Shown here piece after piece: positions 18,959 to 25,340 of a stretch of DNA of 64,000 nt. The notes under the pieces are model-generated. The model did no database searches, was not told the origin of the DNA, and saw only the letters and a list, made by a program, of their open reading frames with translations. The position numbers and the translations under genes were made by a program. Numbering within the stretch: position 1 is the stretch's first letter; every line of letters starts with the position of its first letter. The stretch spans positions 444,001 to 508,000 of the forward strand of contig NZ_CP004372.1 in assembly GCF_000590925.1 (NCBI RefSeq), read 5' to 3'. This stretch comes from Roseibacterium elongatum DSM 19469. Lineage in GTDB: Bacteria > Pseudomonadota > Alphaproteobacteria > Rhodobacterales > Rhodobacteraceae.

Positions 18959-19684
18959 TTGCTCGATTGGCTATCAAGCGTTCCAACTGCCTTATGGTCA
19001 ATCCTGACAGGGATATCGTTTGTAATCTTGGCAATCGCTGTCGGGAACCGACTAAGATGGATCAACTTTCTTAGCGATCAAATAAATGCTCTGCCGCTCG
19101 TGCGGGTTACGGCATTTGCATTGTTGGTATTGGGATTGTCGGGAATGGTCAGTGCTAAGCTATCTGATCAATCAGCGACTTCAAACGGCACCCAACCAAT
19201 AAGTGCGCCGACTGAGCAACAATGGTTCCTCGACCTTGAGGCCCCGTATTCTTCCATCGGAAATCGCCATGCCGCGGATGAGCCGCATTTGATGTTCGCT
19301 TGCCACGATGAAGTTATTGTTCTGACATCTTTTTTTGATCTGAGAAGCAATGTTAGTCGCGCGCTTCTAGCCAGAGCCACGCTCGACAGGCAAGGTGGCT
19401 CTGAATATCTCGATTTTGCGTTTCATCTTTCTAATGGCGTCGTGGTAAACGTTCCGATGCGCGTTATTGATAGAATAGGCGGCACACCGTTTGGATTTAC
19501 ATCTACTGCGCCAGGGGTCGTATTGACACCTTCTGCTGATGTATATGAGCTCACGAGACAACTATTACGGTCAAATCTCAACATCACACTGTTCGTTGAA
19601 CGAATGGCGGTTTTGAGGAACTTGAATTCTCATGGATTTCGATATCTAGAACATGAGGTGGGAATACTCTCCGAGTGCTTGTAG
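18959..19684 (+). CDS. Hypothetical membrane protein, AT-richer than its neighbours
   Basis: 241 residues if the TTG at 18959 is the start, only three bases after the ettA stop. Two hydrophobic helices lie at residues ~11-29 (LWSILTGISFVILAIAVG) and ~48-66 (VRVTAFALLVLGLSGMVSA). The rest is soluble with no recognised domain. Base composition and codon use differ sharply from the surrounding genes (many A/T third positions), suggesting recent transfer. It sits directly beside the RAYT/REP region. Function unknown. Confidence 0.6.
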   Translation: MLDWLSSVPTALWSILTGISFVILAIAVGNRLRWINFLSDQINALPLVRVTAFALLVLGLSGMVSAKLSDQSATSNGTQPISAPTEQQWFLDLEAPYSSIGNRHAADEPHLMFACHDEVIVLTSFFDLRSNVSRALLARATLDRQGGSEYLDFAFHLSNGVVVNVPMRVIDRIGGTPFGFTSTAPGVVLTPSADVYELTRQLLRSNLNITLFVERMAVLRNLNSHGFRYLEHEVGILSECL

Positions 19685-19767
19685 CGCGACCGCGAACTCC
19701 TCTGTCGGGCTGGAACTTTCTTTCTTTATTGCTCGTCTTGCGTCGGCAAAATCCTACGGACCAGGAA

Positions 19768-19823
19768 CCGGGCCTTGGCCCGGGAACCCCTCCGCCACAA
19801 ACCCGGGCCAAGGCCCGGTCTAC
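19768..19823. repeat. Pair of REP-like palindromes
   Basis: Two GC-rich palindromes, CCGGGCCTTGGCCCGG at 19768-19783 and CCGGGCCAAGGCCCGGTCTAC at 19803-19823, lie just beyond the 3' end of the RAYT gene in opposite orientation to each other, as in bacterial interspersed mosaic elements. The second copy shares its tail GGTCTACGC with a copy inside the RAYT gene at 20125. Confidence 0.85.
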
Positions 19824-20440
19824 GCCATCTCTCCAAACGCCCCCACAGGCTCAACCCCGCTCCATTCCGGCTCCACCCGGCCCAAGCGGATGTCGCGGTG
19901 GATCGAGGATGCAGGCCAGTCCGCAGGACGGGTGACAAACCCGTGCTTGACCGGGTTGCCCCAGCAATAGCGGATGTGCGCCTCAAGGTCGCGGTCGTCG
20001 CGGCAATGGTGTTCCCAGAACCGGCGTTGCCACACCGCCTGCTCGCGCTTGTCCGTCCGTAGACCGGGCTTCAGTCCGGCAAACCTGCCCTTTGAAATTT
20101 CCGGAAACTCGGTTGGAAACGACTCCGGGCCAAGGCCCGGTCTACGCAATCGCACGCGCAAATCCCTGGTGAACCGCGATTTGATCCGCCCCCAACGCTG
20201 CGAATAGTTCGGATCGCTTTCCGGCAAGCGCCAGACCGCGAGCATGTGATCGGGCAGGACGACCCAGGCGAGGATGTCGAAGGGGCGATCCCTGAGGGTC
20301 AGGCGCACGGCCTCTCGCAGGATATCGAGATGGTCGATGAGCGCCGTCGACCCCTGCTGCACAAGGCATACCGTGAAAAACACGGGCATGGTCGACGGGC
20401 TGGGGCGGCGATAATTCGGCATGGGGGGAATTTGCCCCAT
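19820..20440 (-). CDS. REP-associated tyrosine transposase (RAYT), probably inactive
   Basis: 206 residues (or 200 from the ATG at 20422, MPNYRRPSPSTMPVFFTV, the usual RAYT start). The Y1/HUH-like family is clear from ILAWVVLPDHML, the helix RIKSRFTRDL, VWQRRFWEHHCRDD and YCWGNPVKHG, which holds the tyrosine. The catalytic HUH motif normally reads DHxHA; here it is DHMLA, so one of the two metal-binding His is lost through what would be a single A-to-T change. A REP palindrome pair (20059-20147) lies inside the gene and is translated as RRPGLGPESF...GLKPGLRTDKR. Family members mobilise REP sequences. Confidence 0.88.
   Translation of the reverse strand: MGQIPPMPNYRRPSPSTMPVFFTVCLVQQGSTALIDHLDILREAVRLTLRDRPFDILAWVVLPDHMLAVWRLPESDPNYSQRWGRIKSRFTRDLRVRLRRPGLGPESFPTEFPEISKGRFAGLKPGLRTDKREQAVWQRRFWEHHCRDDRDLEAHIRYCWGNPVKHGFVTRPADWPASSIHRDIRLGRVEPEWSGVEPVGAFGEMA
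20059..20147. repeat. Inverted REP pair inside the RAYT gene
   Basis: GTAGACCGGGCTTCAGTCCGG at 20059-20079 and CCGGGCCAAGGCCCGGTCTAC at 20125-20145 form a head-to-head pair with ~45 bases between them. The second copy is the same 21-base sequence as the one at 19803-19823; the first is a diverged inverted copy. The pair occupies ~30 codons of the transposase without breaking its frame. Confidence 0.85.
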
Positions 20441-20464
20441 GCCGGTTAATGCGCCGTAAACGCT

Positions 20465-20668
20465 TCAGCTGAACGCGTGGCCCTCTTTCACGCCGAGCTT
20501 CTTGAACACGATCACCGCCGGGCACCAGCCGGTGAAGGCCGATTGCAGCATGTTCAGTCCGATGAAGACGGTGAACCACATGAACAGCGGGCTGACCCAG
20601 ACGGTCAGGGCCACGCTGAGAAGGATCATCACGCCGGCAAAGGCGAGAACGGCACGGTCGAGGCTCAT
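20465..20668 (-). CDS. YgaP-like transmembrane (DUF2892) protein
   Basis: 67 residues, start at 20668 (MSLDRAVLAFAGVMILLS) with AGGAG ten bases upstream; a longer N-terminus is possible but not conserved in type. Two membrane helices, AVLAFAGVMILLSVALTVWV and LFMWFTVFIGLNMLQSAF, are followed by the family motif TGWCPAVIVFKKLGV with a conserved Cys-Pro. DUF2892 proteins occur alone or fused to rhodanese domains. An inner-membrane location is expected; the role is unknown. Confidence 0.85.
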   Translation of the reverse strand: MSLDRAVLAFAGVMILLSVALTVWVSPLFMWFTVFIGLNMLQSAFTGWCPAVIVFKKLGVKEGHAFS

Positions 20669-20913
20669 GGTCGGTCGATCTCCTGTCTGGTGGTCGGGCA
20701 AGACCCGAGGACGCACGAAGATGCGCTTTTTGTTTGCTTATGTCAACTTTTAACTGTGCTCAGTAGAGATGGCGAAATCTTTGCTACGGGTTCAACTATC
20801 GCTTGTGTTTCGGGCGCGCGACGTCCATATAGCGGGTGCACTGTTATTCTCTTTCGACCTGCTGTTCTCCCTCACCGGCCACAGTCTTTCGATCTTGCAC
20901 TGACTGAGCCGGG

Positions 20914-20935
20914 CCGCCGCATTCCGCGGGCGGCA
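20914..20935 (+). promoter_or_regulatory. 5'-UTR hairpin of first cold-shock gene
   Basis: GCCGCC and GGCGGC pair around a short loop about 20 bases before the start codon, just ahead of the GAGGAG Shine-Dalgarno. The same hairpin with matching flanks (ACTGA ahead, CGCGGGCGG in the 3' arm) precedes the second cold-shock gene. Long structured leaders are typical of cspA-type mRNAs. Confidence 0.6.
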
Positions 20936-20955
20936 TTCATTGAGGAGATCTCACG

Positions 20956-21162
20956 ATGGCCACAGGCACCGTGAAATGGTTCAACACCACCAAAGGCTTC
21001 GGCTTCATCGAGCCCGAAAACGGCCACAAGGACGTGTTCGTGCATATCTCGGGCGTCGAGCGCTCGGGCCTGACGGGTCTGTCGGACGGGCAGAAGGTCA
21101 CCTATGACCTGGAAGCCGGCCGTGACGGGCGCGAAAGCGCCGTCAACCTGGCACTGGCCTGA
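20956..21162 (+). CDS. Cold-shock protein (CspA family)
   Basis: 68 residues. This is a single OB-fold cold-shock domain with both RNA-binding motifs, KGFGFIEP (RNP1) and DVFVHIS (RNP2), starting [14 protein letters not shown]. It binds single-stranded RNA and melts secondary structure. A GAGGAG Shine-Dalgarno lies upstream, and the transcript has a long leader starting in the AT-rich stretch near 20730-20850. A closely similar gene follows 275 bases downstream, so this is a tandem duplication with separate transcription signals. Confidence 0.95.
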   Translation: MATGTVKWFNTTKGFGFIEPENGHKDVFVHISGVERSGLTGLSDGQKVTYDLEAGRDGRESAVNLALA

Positions 21163-21205
21163 AGCCTGCCGGGGCGGTGCAGCGCGCCGCCGATCAAGCT
21201 TGGGA

Positions 21206-21231
21206 AAGGGCGGCCGCGGCTGCCCTTTTTT
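21206..21231 (+). terminator. Rho-independent terminator after first cold-shock gene
   Basis: AAGGGC and GCCCTT enclose an inner GCCGCGGC stem and are followed by six T residues. This ends the first csp transcript and separates it from the second copy. Confidence 0.85.
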
Positions 21232-21389
21232 CCTGTCCCAAACCGCGCCGACAGGCCGGACGGACACAGCTTTTCCTTGCTTTTGCGTGCGACTCCTCCC
21301 ATATCAACACTGCGATCGTTACCGCACTCGACCAACTGTCTCCTCTACACAAGGCTTCAGTCTCGACCCTGCTACCGACTGACGCCACG

Positions 21390-21410
21390 CCGCCGCAATC
21401 TCGCGGGCGG
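21390..21410 (+). promoter_or_regulatory. 5'-UTR hairpin of second cold-shock gene
   Basis: CCGCC pairs with GGCGG, a close match to the hairpin before the first cold-shock gene, with related upstream sequence (TCGACCCTGCTACCGACTGA here, TCGATCTTGCACTGACTGA there). Its conservation between the duplicates while other leader sequence has drifted suggests function. Confidence 0.6.
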
Positions 21411-21437
21411 AGAACAAAAGACTAGGAGACCACGGAT

Positions 21438-21644
21438 ATGGCCACTGGCACCGTGAAATGGTTCAACACCACCAAAGGCTACGGCTTCATCGCACCCGAT
21501 GGCGGCGGCAAGGACGTTTTCGTCCATATCTCGGCTGTCGAGCGGTCGGGCCTGACCGGCCTCGCCGACAACCAGAAGGTCAGCTATGACCTCGAAGCCG
21601 GCCGCGACGGCCGCGAAAGCGCGGTGAACCTGCAGGCCCAGTAA
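21438..21644 (+). CDS. Cold-shock protein (CspA family), second copy
   Basis: 68 residues, about 85% identical to the upstream copy by eye. RNP1 reads KGYGFIAP and RNP2 DVFVHIS. Differences cluster at EPENGH versus APDGGG and at the C-terminus. Shine-Dalgarno TAGGAGA. It has its own leader and its own terminator, so the two copies can be regulated separately. Confidence 0.95.
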   Translation: MATGTVKWFNTTKGYGFIAPDGGGKDVFVHISAVERSGLTGLADNQKVSYDLEAGRDGRESAVNLQAQ

Positions 21645-21667
21645 GGTCGGCAGTCGCATCGAATTCG

Positions 21668-21703
21668 AAGGGGCGCGCCCGGGCCGGGCAGCGCCCCTTT
21701 TTC
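21668..21703 (+). terminator. Rho-independent terminator after second cold-shock gene
   Basis: AAGGGGCGC and GCGCCCCTT form the stem, with a GC-rich interior, followed by a run of five to six T. Confidence 0.85.
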
Positions 21704-21751
21704 ATGCCCGCTACGCAGACCTCTTGCACGGGCACGGCGGCACCCAATATA

Positions 21752-21764
21752 TTGACTAAGTCAA
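21752..21764 (+). promoter_or_regulatory. 13-bp palindrome upstream of trxC
   Basis: TTGACTAAGTCAA is a perfect inverted repeat around a central A, 17 bases before the trxC start codon and overlapping the likely promoter/ribosome-binding region. The size and symmetry fit an operator for a dimeric regulator; which one is unknown. Confidence 0.5.
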
Positions 21765-21780
21765 TCAAAGGAGGCCCGCC

Positions 21781-22227
21781 ATGGCCGATCACAAGCTGAC
21801 CTGCCTGACCTGCGCCAGCGTGAACCGCGTGCCCGCAGACAAGATGTCGGCGCATCCGAAATGCGGCACCTGCGGCACCAAGCTGATGGAGGCCCGCGTG
21901 CGCGACATCGACAGCGCCACGCTGCGCAAGGCGGAAAGAACCGACAGCCTGCCGTTGCTGGTCGATTTCTGGGCCCCGTGGTGCGGCCCCTGCCGGATGA
22001 TGGCGCCGCACTTCGAGGCCGCCGCCAAGGCGCTGGTGCCGACCGCGCGCCTGGCCAAGATCAACACGCAGATCCATGCCGATGCGACGCAACACTACGG
22101 CATCCGGGGCATTCCGGCGTTGATCCTGTTCCAGAACGGGCAGGAACGCGGACGGATCGCGGGGGCCCGCGCCAGCCGCGACATCGTCGCGTTTGTGCAG
22201 GGGCACGTCGCCGCGCCCACGGCCTGA
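21781..22227 (+). CDS. trxC: Thioredoxin 2 (TrxC)
   Basis: 148 residues. The N-terminal zinc ribbon has two Cys pairs (Cys8/Cys11 and Cys28/Cys31) and is followed by a thioredoxin domain with the active site WCGPC (Cys68, Cys71) and the cis-Pro loop GIRGIPALILF. TrxC reduces protein disulfides in the cytoplasm and in many bacteria is induced by oxidative stress. AGGAGG Shine-Dalgarno. The palindrome just upstream suggests a dedicated regulator. Confidence 0.95.
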   Translation: MADHKLTCLTCASVNRVPADKMSAHPKCGTCGTKLMEARVRDIDSATLRKAERTDSLPLLVDFWAPWCGPCRMMAPHFEAAAKALVPTARLAKINTQIHADATQHYGIRGIPALILFQNGQERGRIAGARASRDIVAFVQGHVAAPTA

Positions 22228-22317
22228 CGCGGAAAAGGTTTTCGGAACGGCCCGCGGGGTGCTAGCCCGACGCCGGGCTGTGATGGGCCGACCTGATGTT
22301 GGGAAAGACGTGATGTG

Positions 22318-22854
22318 ATGGCAGGGGTCACGCGACGCGCCGCACTGGCGCCAGGGCTGGCGGCGGCGGCAGGGATGGCGGCCTGCACCCCGATCGGCGG
22401 CGCAGGCACGGGCATCGCCAGCGATCTGCCCGAAGGAAGCCGGATCGTTCTTGTCCGCCACATGGACCGCGACAATGGCACGCTGAACGCGATGGGGCTG
22501 CAGCGTGCCCAGGATCTGGTCGCGGCGATCGCCGATATTCCGCTCGATGACATCTACACGCACGATCTGCGGCGCAATGTCGATAGCGCGCGGCCCCTCG
22601 CCCAGGCCAGGGCGATCGAGATGACGCTGATCGACCTCGATCGTGCGCCAGGGTCGCTGCCTGGACTGGCGGCGGGACGGTCGATCATCTGGGTTGGAAA
22701 CAGGGGCAACCTCGCCGAGATCTGGAATGTCCTGTCGCTGCCGGGCGCCCCCCCCCGCCTTGGCTATGGCGACATTGCCGTTGTCGAGGCTGCCCCCGCC
22801 CGTCGCCTGACCGTCGAGCGCCGGCGCTTCGGACCCCGGCCAAGCACCGACTGA
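22318..22854 (+). CDS. Histidine-phosphatase-superfamily lipoprotein, probably inactive
   Basis: 178 residues. The N-terminus (TRRAALAPGLAAAAGMAAC) looks like a lipoprotein signal with Cys near residue 21. The core matches the phosphoglycerate-mutase-like fold: IVLVRHMDRDNG (family motif RHG/RHA, catalytic His kept), GLQRAQDLVAAI, IYTHDLRRNVDSARPLA. The second catalytic His, usually in a GHxxN-type motif, is replaced: the segment reads IIWVGNRGNLAEI, with Asn where His is expected. Catalysis is therefore doubtful. An upstream in-frame GTG at 22315 is possible. Confidence 0.7.
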   Translation: MAGVTRRAALAPGLAAAAGMAACTPIGGAGTGIASDLPEGSRIVLVRHMDRDNGTLNAMGLQRAQDLVAAIADIPLDDIYTHDLRRNVDSARPLAQARAIEMTLIDLDRAPGSLPGLAAGRSIIWVGNRGNLAEIWNVLSLPGAPPRLGYGDIAVVEAAPARRLTVERRRFGPRPSTD

Positions 22855-23088
22855 CGCACCAAACGGCGGCATCTGCAGGCCATTCGGCACATGCCGGGAA
22901 AGGCCGCTGCAGGGTGCGCGACCTGTCCCCCGTGCCCCATCACCAGAAGGGGGGGCTTGGGCAAGGCGTGTGCGGATCGGATTGGCCAAGAAAACGCCCG
23001 CCCGGAAAAGGCCAAGGCGCAGATCAGACTGCGCCGCCAGACCGTTCCCGAACGGGCGAGATGTGAATGCCGTCAATGGCGGTTTGCG

Positions 23089-23253
23089 TCAACCGGAAAG
23101 CCGCGCGTAGATGACGAGAAGAACCGGAATAGCCATGGCAGCCCACATGCAGAAAAACATAGCCATGCGGCCAAGGGCATTCCATTTCTCGATGAGATCG
23201 TCGTCCTCGTCAGTGACGGGGGCGGCCTGATCGAACACTTCTGTTCGGGACAT
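23089..23253 (-). CDS. Small single-pass membrane protein
   Basis: 54 residues, reading MSRTEVFDQAAPVTDEDDD, then LIEKWNALGRMAMFFC and a single hydrophobic helix (MWAAMAIPVLLVIYARL). The ATG at 23253 is preceded by GGAGG at good spacing. The acidic N-terminal part (TDEDDD) is probably cytoplasmic. The size and layout resemble small accessory subunits of respiratory complexes, but no family is firmly recognised. It is divergent from the DUF4329 gene. Confidence 0.65.
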   Translation of the reverse strand: MSRTEVFDQAAPVTDEDDDLIEKWNALGRMAMFFCMWAAMAIPVLLVIYARLSG

Positions 23254-23401
23254 GTTGTCTAAGCCTCCAGATTACACACGAAGACTCAATCTAGCGCGGC
23301 GTGTCGCGACGTCCAGTGATCTGGATCAACAGCGCGCTCTTTTGCTGGCACACCGCCGATTGTCGGCTATCATCGTTGTGCGACCAGCGAAGGAGACACC
23401 G

Positions 23402-23941
23402 ATGCGCCGACTTGCCACCCTCGCCCTTGCCGCTGCGATGGCGCTGCCCGTGCCGATGGCCGCCACCGCCCAGAGCGAGGCGGAAACCGAGTTCATGATG
23501 GGCCTGATGGAAGCGATGAACCAACTGTCCGTGCGCTTCAATCGCGAGGTCTGCGGCTTTGTTCTGGTGGATGACGCGGGGAATTTCAGCTCGACCAAAG
23601 TCAGCTGGGGGGGGCATGCGTCCTGCGCGTCACTGCCGTTGCAACAAGGCGCGACCGTTGTCTCGTCATGGCACACGCATGCGGCCTGGGCGCGGCAATA
23701 TGACAACGAGGTGCCGTCGATCCAGGATGTCGAAGGCGACATGCGCATGGGGGTCAATGGGTGGGTCGGCACACCCGGCGGCCGATTGTGGTTCGTGCAT
23801 GGCCGCAGCGGCACCATCCGCCAGGTCTGCGGCCCCGATTGCCTGCCCAGTGATCCGGCCTCGGTCAACGAGGTGCACAGCGCTCCCAACCAGACCTATA
23901 CGCTGGACGGATTGTATGCGCGGTTCGGCCGGTCGCGCTGA
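23402..23941 (+). CDS. DUF4329 (JAB-like) exported protein
   Basis: 179 residues, start at 23402 after GAAGGAGAC. A signal peptide covers residues ~1-24 (ALAAAMALPVPMAATAQS). The mature part has CGFVLVDDAG and SSWHTHAAW (His91, His93) and then an acidic QDVEGDMR about 17 residues on, a spacing like the HxH...D metal site of JAB/JAMM-type peptidases, to which DUF4329 is related. Four Cys (CGF, HASCAS, VCGPDC) could form disulfides in the periplasm. Substrate unknown. Confidence 0.7.
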   Translation: MRRLATLALAAAMALPVPMAATAQSEAETEFMMGLMEAMNQLSVRFNREVCGFVLVDDAGNFSSTKVSWGGHASCASLPLQQGATVVSSWHTHAAWARQYDNEVPSIQDVEGDMRMGVNGWVGTPGGRLWFVHGRSGTIRQVCGPDCLPSDPASVNEVHSAPNQTYTLDGLYARFGRSR

Positions 23942-24184
23942 AGCCGCCCGCGCCACAGCAACGGTCTCTACGGGAATTGACGGCTCACGCGGCGTCTCAT
24001 ATCCCTGCAGCCACGAACCACGGAGATTTCATGGCCCGGTGAAGCGGGGAGGCACGCGGCCTCCCGATACACGGCACTGCACATGCGCGCGACCGCCTGG
24101 CGGCAGCGCCCACATGTCCTGTGCCATCGCCTCACCTGTTACGACGCCCGGATATGCCGGGTCTGCCCATGAAAGAGCAAGACA

Positions 24185-25267
24185 ATGGTTCGGGACTATT
24201 CCCAATTCCTTCCAAACACCGCCGAAAACCCACGAACAAAGCCTGCCTCGCGCCTCGGTGCGCTGGGTTGGCGGCCGGGTCTTGCCCAACAGATCGCTGT
24301 CGAGGACATGGCCACGACCCCGCCGGTGCGCGTGATGGCCGTGCATCGCAATGGCCTGCAGGTCATGGGCGACGACATCGAGACACTGATCCCGACCGGC
24401 CCCGACGCGACGGTGGGCGACTGGCTGCTGTTCGACCGCGATGTGCCGAGCAAAAGCCGCGTGTTGCGCCGCCTCAGCCTGTTCAAGCGGCGCGCCCCCG
24501 GCACCGCGCGCAAGGTGCAGTTGATCGCCGCGAATATCGACACGGCCTTTCTCGTCTCATCGTGCAATCACGACTTCAACACCGCGCGTCTGGAACGCTA
24601 CGTCGCCCTGAGTTTCGAGGCCGGGGCCGTGCCGGTCATCGTGCTGACCAAAACCGATCTCTGCGCGGATGTGGCCCGGTATCTGGCCGCGGCGCGCGCG
24701 ATCTCGGACCGGGTGCAGGTCATCGCCTTGAACGCGCGCGGCGATCAGCCGGCCGAGGCGCTGGCCGACTGGTGCAAACACGGTCAGACCGTCGCCTTTC
24801 TGGGGTCGTCCGGTGTGGGAAAATCCACGCTGGTGAACGGGCTGTTCCATGCGGACCGGGCCGCCACGCAAGCCATCCGCGAGGATGACAGCAAGGGGCG
24901 CCACACCACGACCCGGCGCGAGCTGCACATCACGCCCGGGGGCTGCGCCGTGCTGGACACGCCCGGTATGCGCGAGTTGCAATTGACCGACGCCCGCGAT
25001 GGGATCGACGATGTCTTCGCCGACATCGCGGACTTGGCGACGCGGTGCAAGTTCAACGATTGCCAGCACCAGAGCGAACCCGGCTGCGCCGTTCTGGCCG
25101 CGGTCGAGGCCGGCGAGATCGACCCGGCCCGGTTGGTGCGGTGGCGCAAGCTGGCGGCAGAGGATCGCTTCAACTCGGCCACGTTGGCCGAGCGTCGCGC
25201 CGGGGACAGATCCTTTGGCAAGATGGTGCGCAACGTCAAGGCGCTGCACCGCAAGCTGGGCAAGTGA
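24185..25267 (+). CDS. rsgA: Ribosome small-subunit-dependent GTPase A
   Basis: 360 residues. This circularly permuted GTPase helps release RbfA and check 30S maturation. The order is an OB-fold domain, then TKTD (G4, in VIVLTKTDLC), then Walker A GSSGVGKSTL near residue 207, then DTPGMREL (G3). The C-terminal zinc knuckle is CKFNDCQHQSEPGC. Length and order are typical. The 243 bases upstream contain no gene. Confidence 0.95.
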   Translation: MVRDYSQFLPNTAENPRTKPASRLGALGWRPGLAQQIAVEDMATTPPVRVMAVHRNGLQVMGDDIETLIPTGPDATVGDWLLFDRDVPSKSRVLRRLSLFKRRAPGTARKVQLIAANIDTAFLVSSCNHDFNTARLERYVALSFEAGAVPVIVLTKTDLCADVARYLAAARAISDRVQVIALNARGDQPAEALADWCKHGQTVAFLGSSGVGKSTLVNGLFHADRAATQAIREDDSKGRHTTTRRELHITPGGCAVLDTPGMRELQLTDARDGIDDVFADIADLATRCKFNDCQHQSEPGCAVLAAVEAGEIDPARLVRWRKLAAEDRFNSATLAERRAGDRSFGKMVRNVKALHRKLGK

Positions 25268-25340
25268 TCTGTCCCGCGCATGACAAAGGGGCCGCCCCGG
25301 TCTGGGATGGCCCCGTTTCGGTGGGGCCCTTGCGCGCGAC

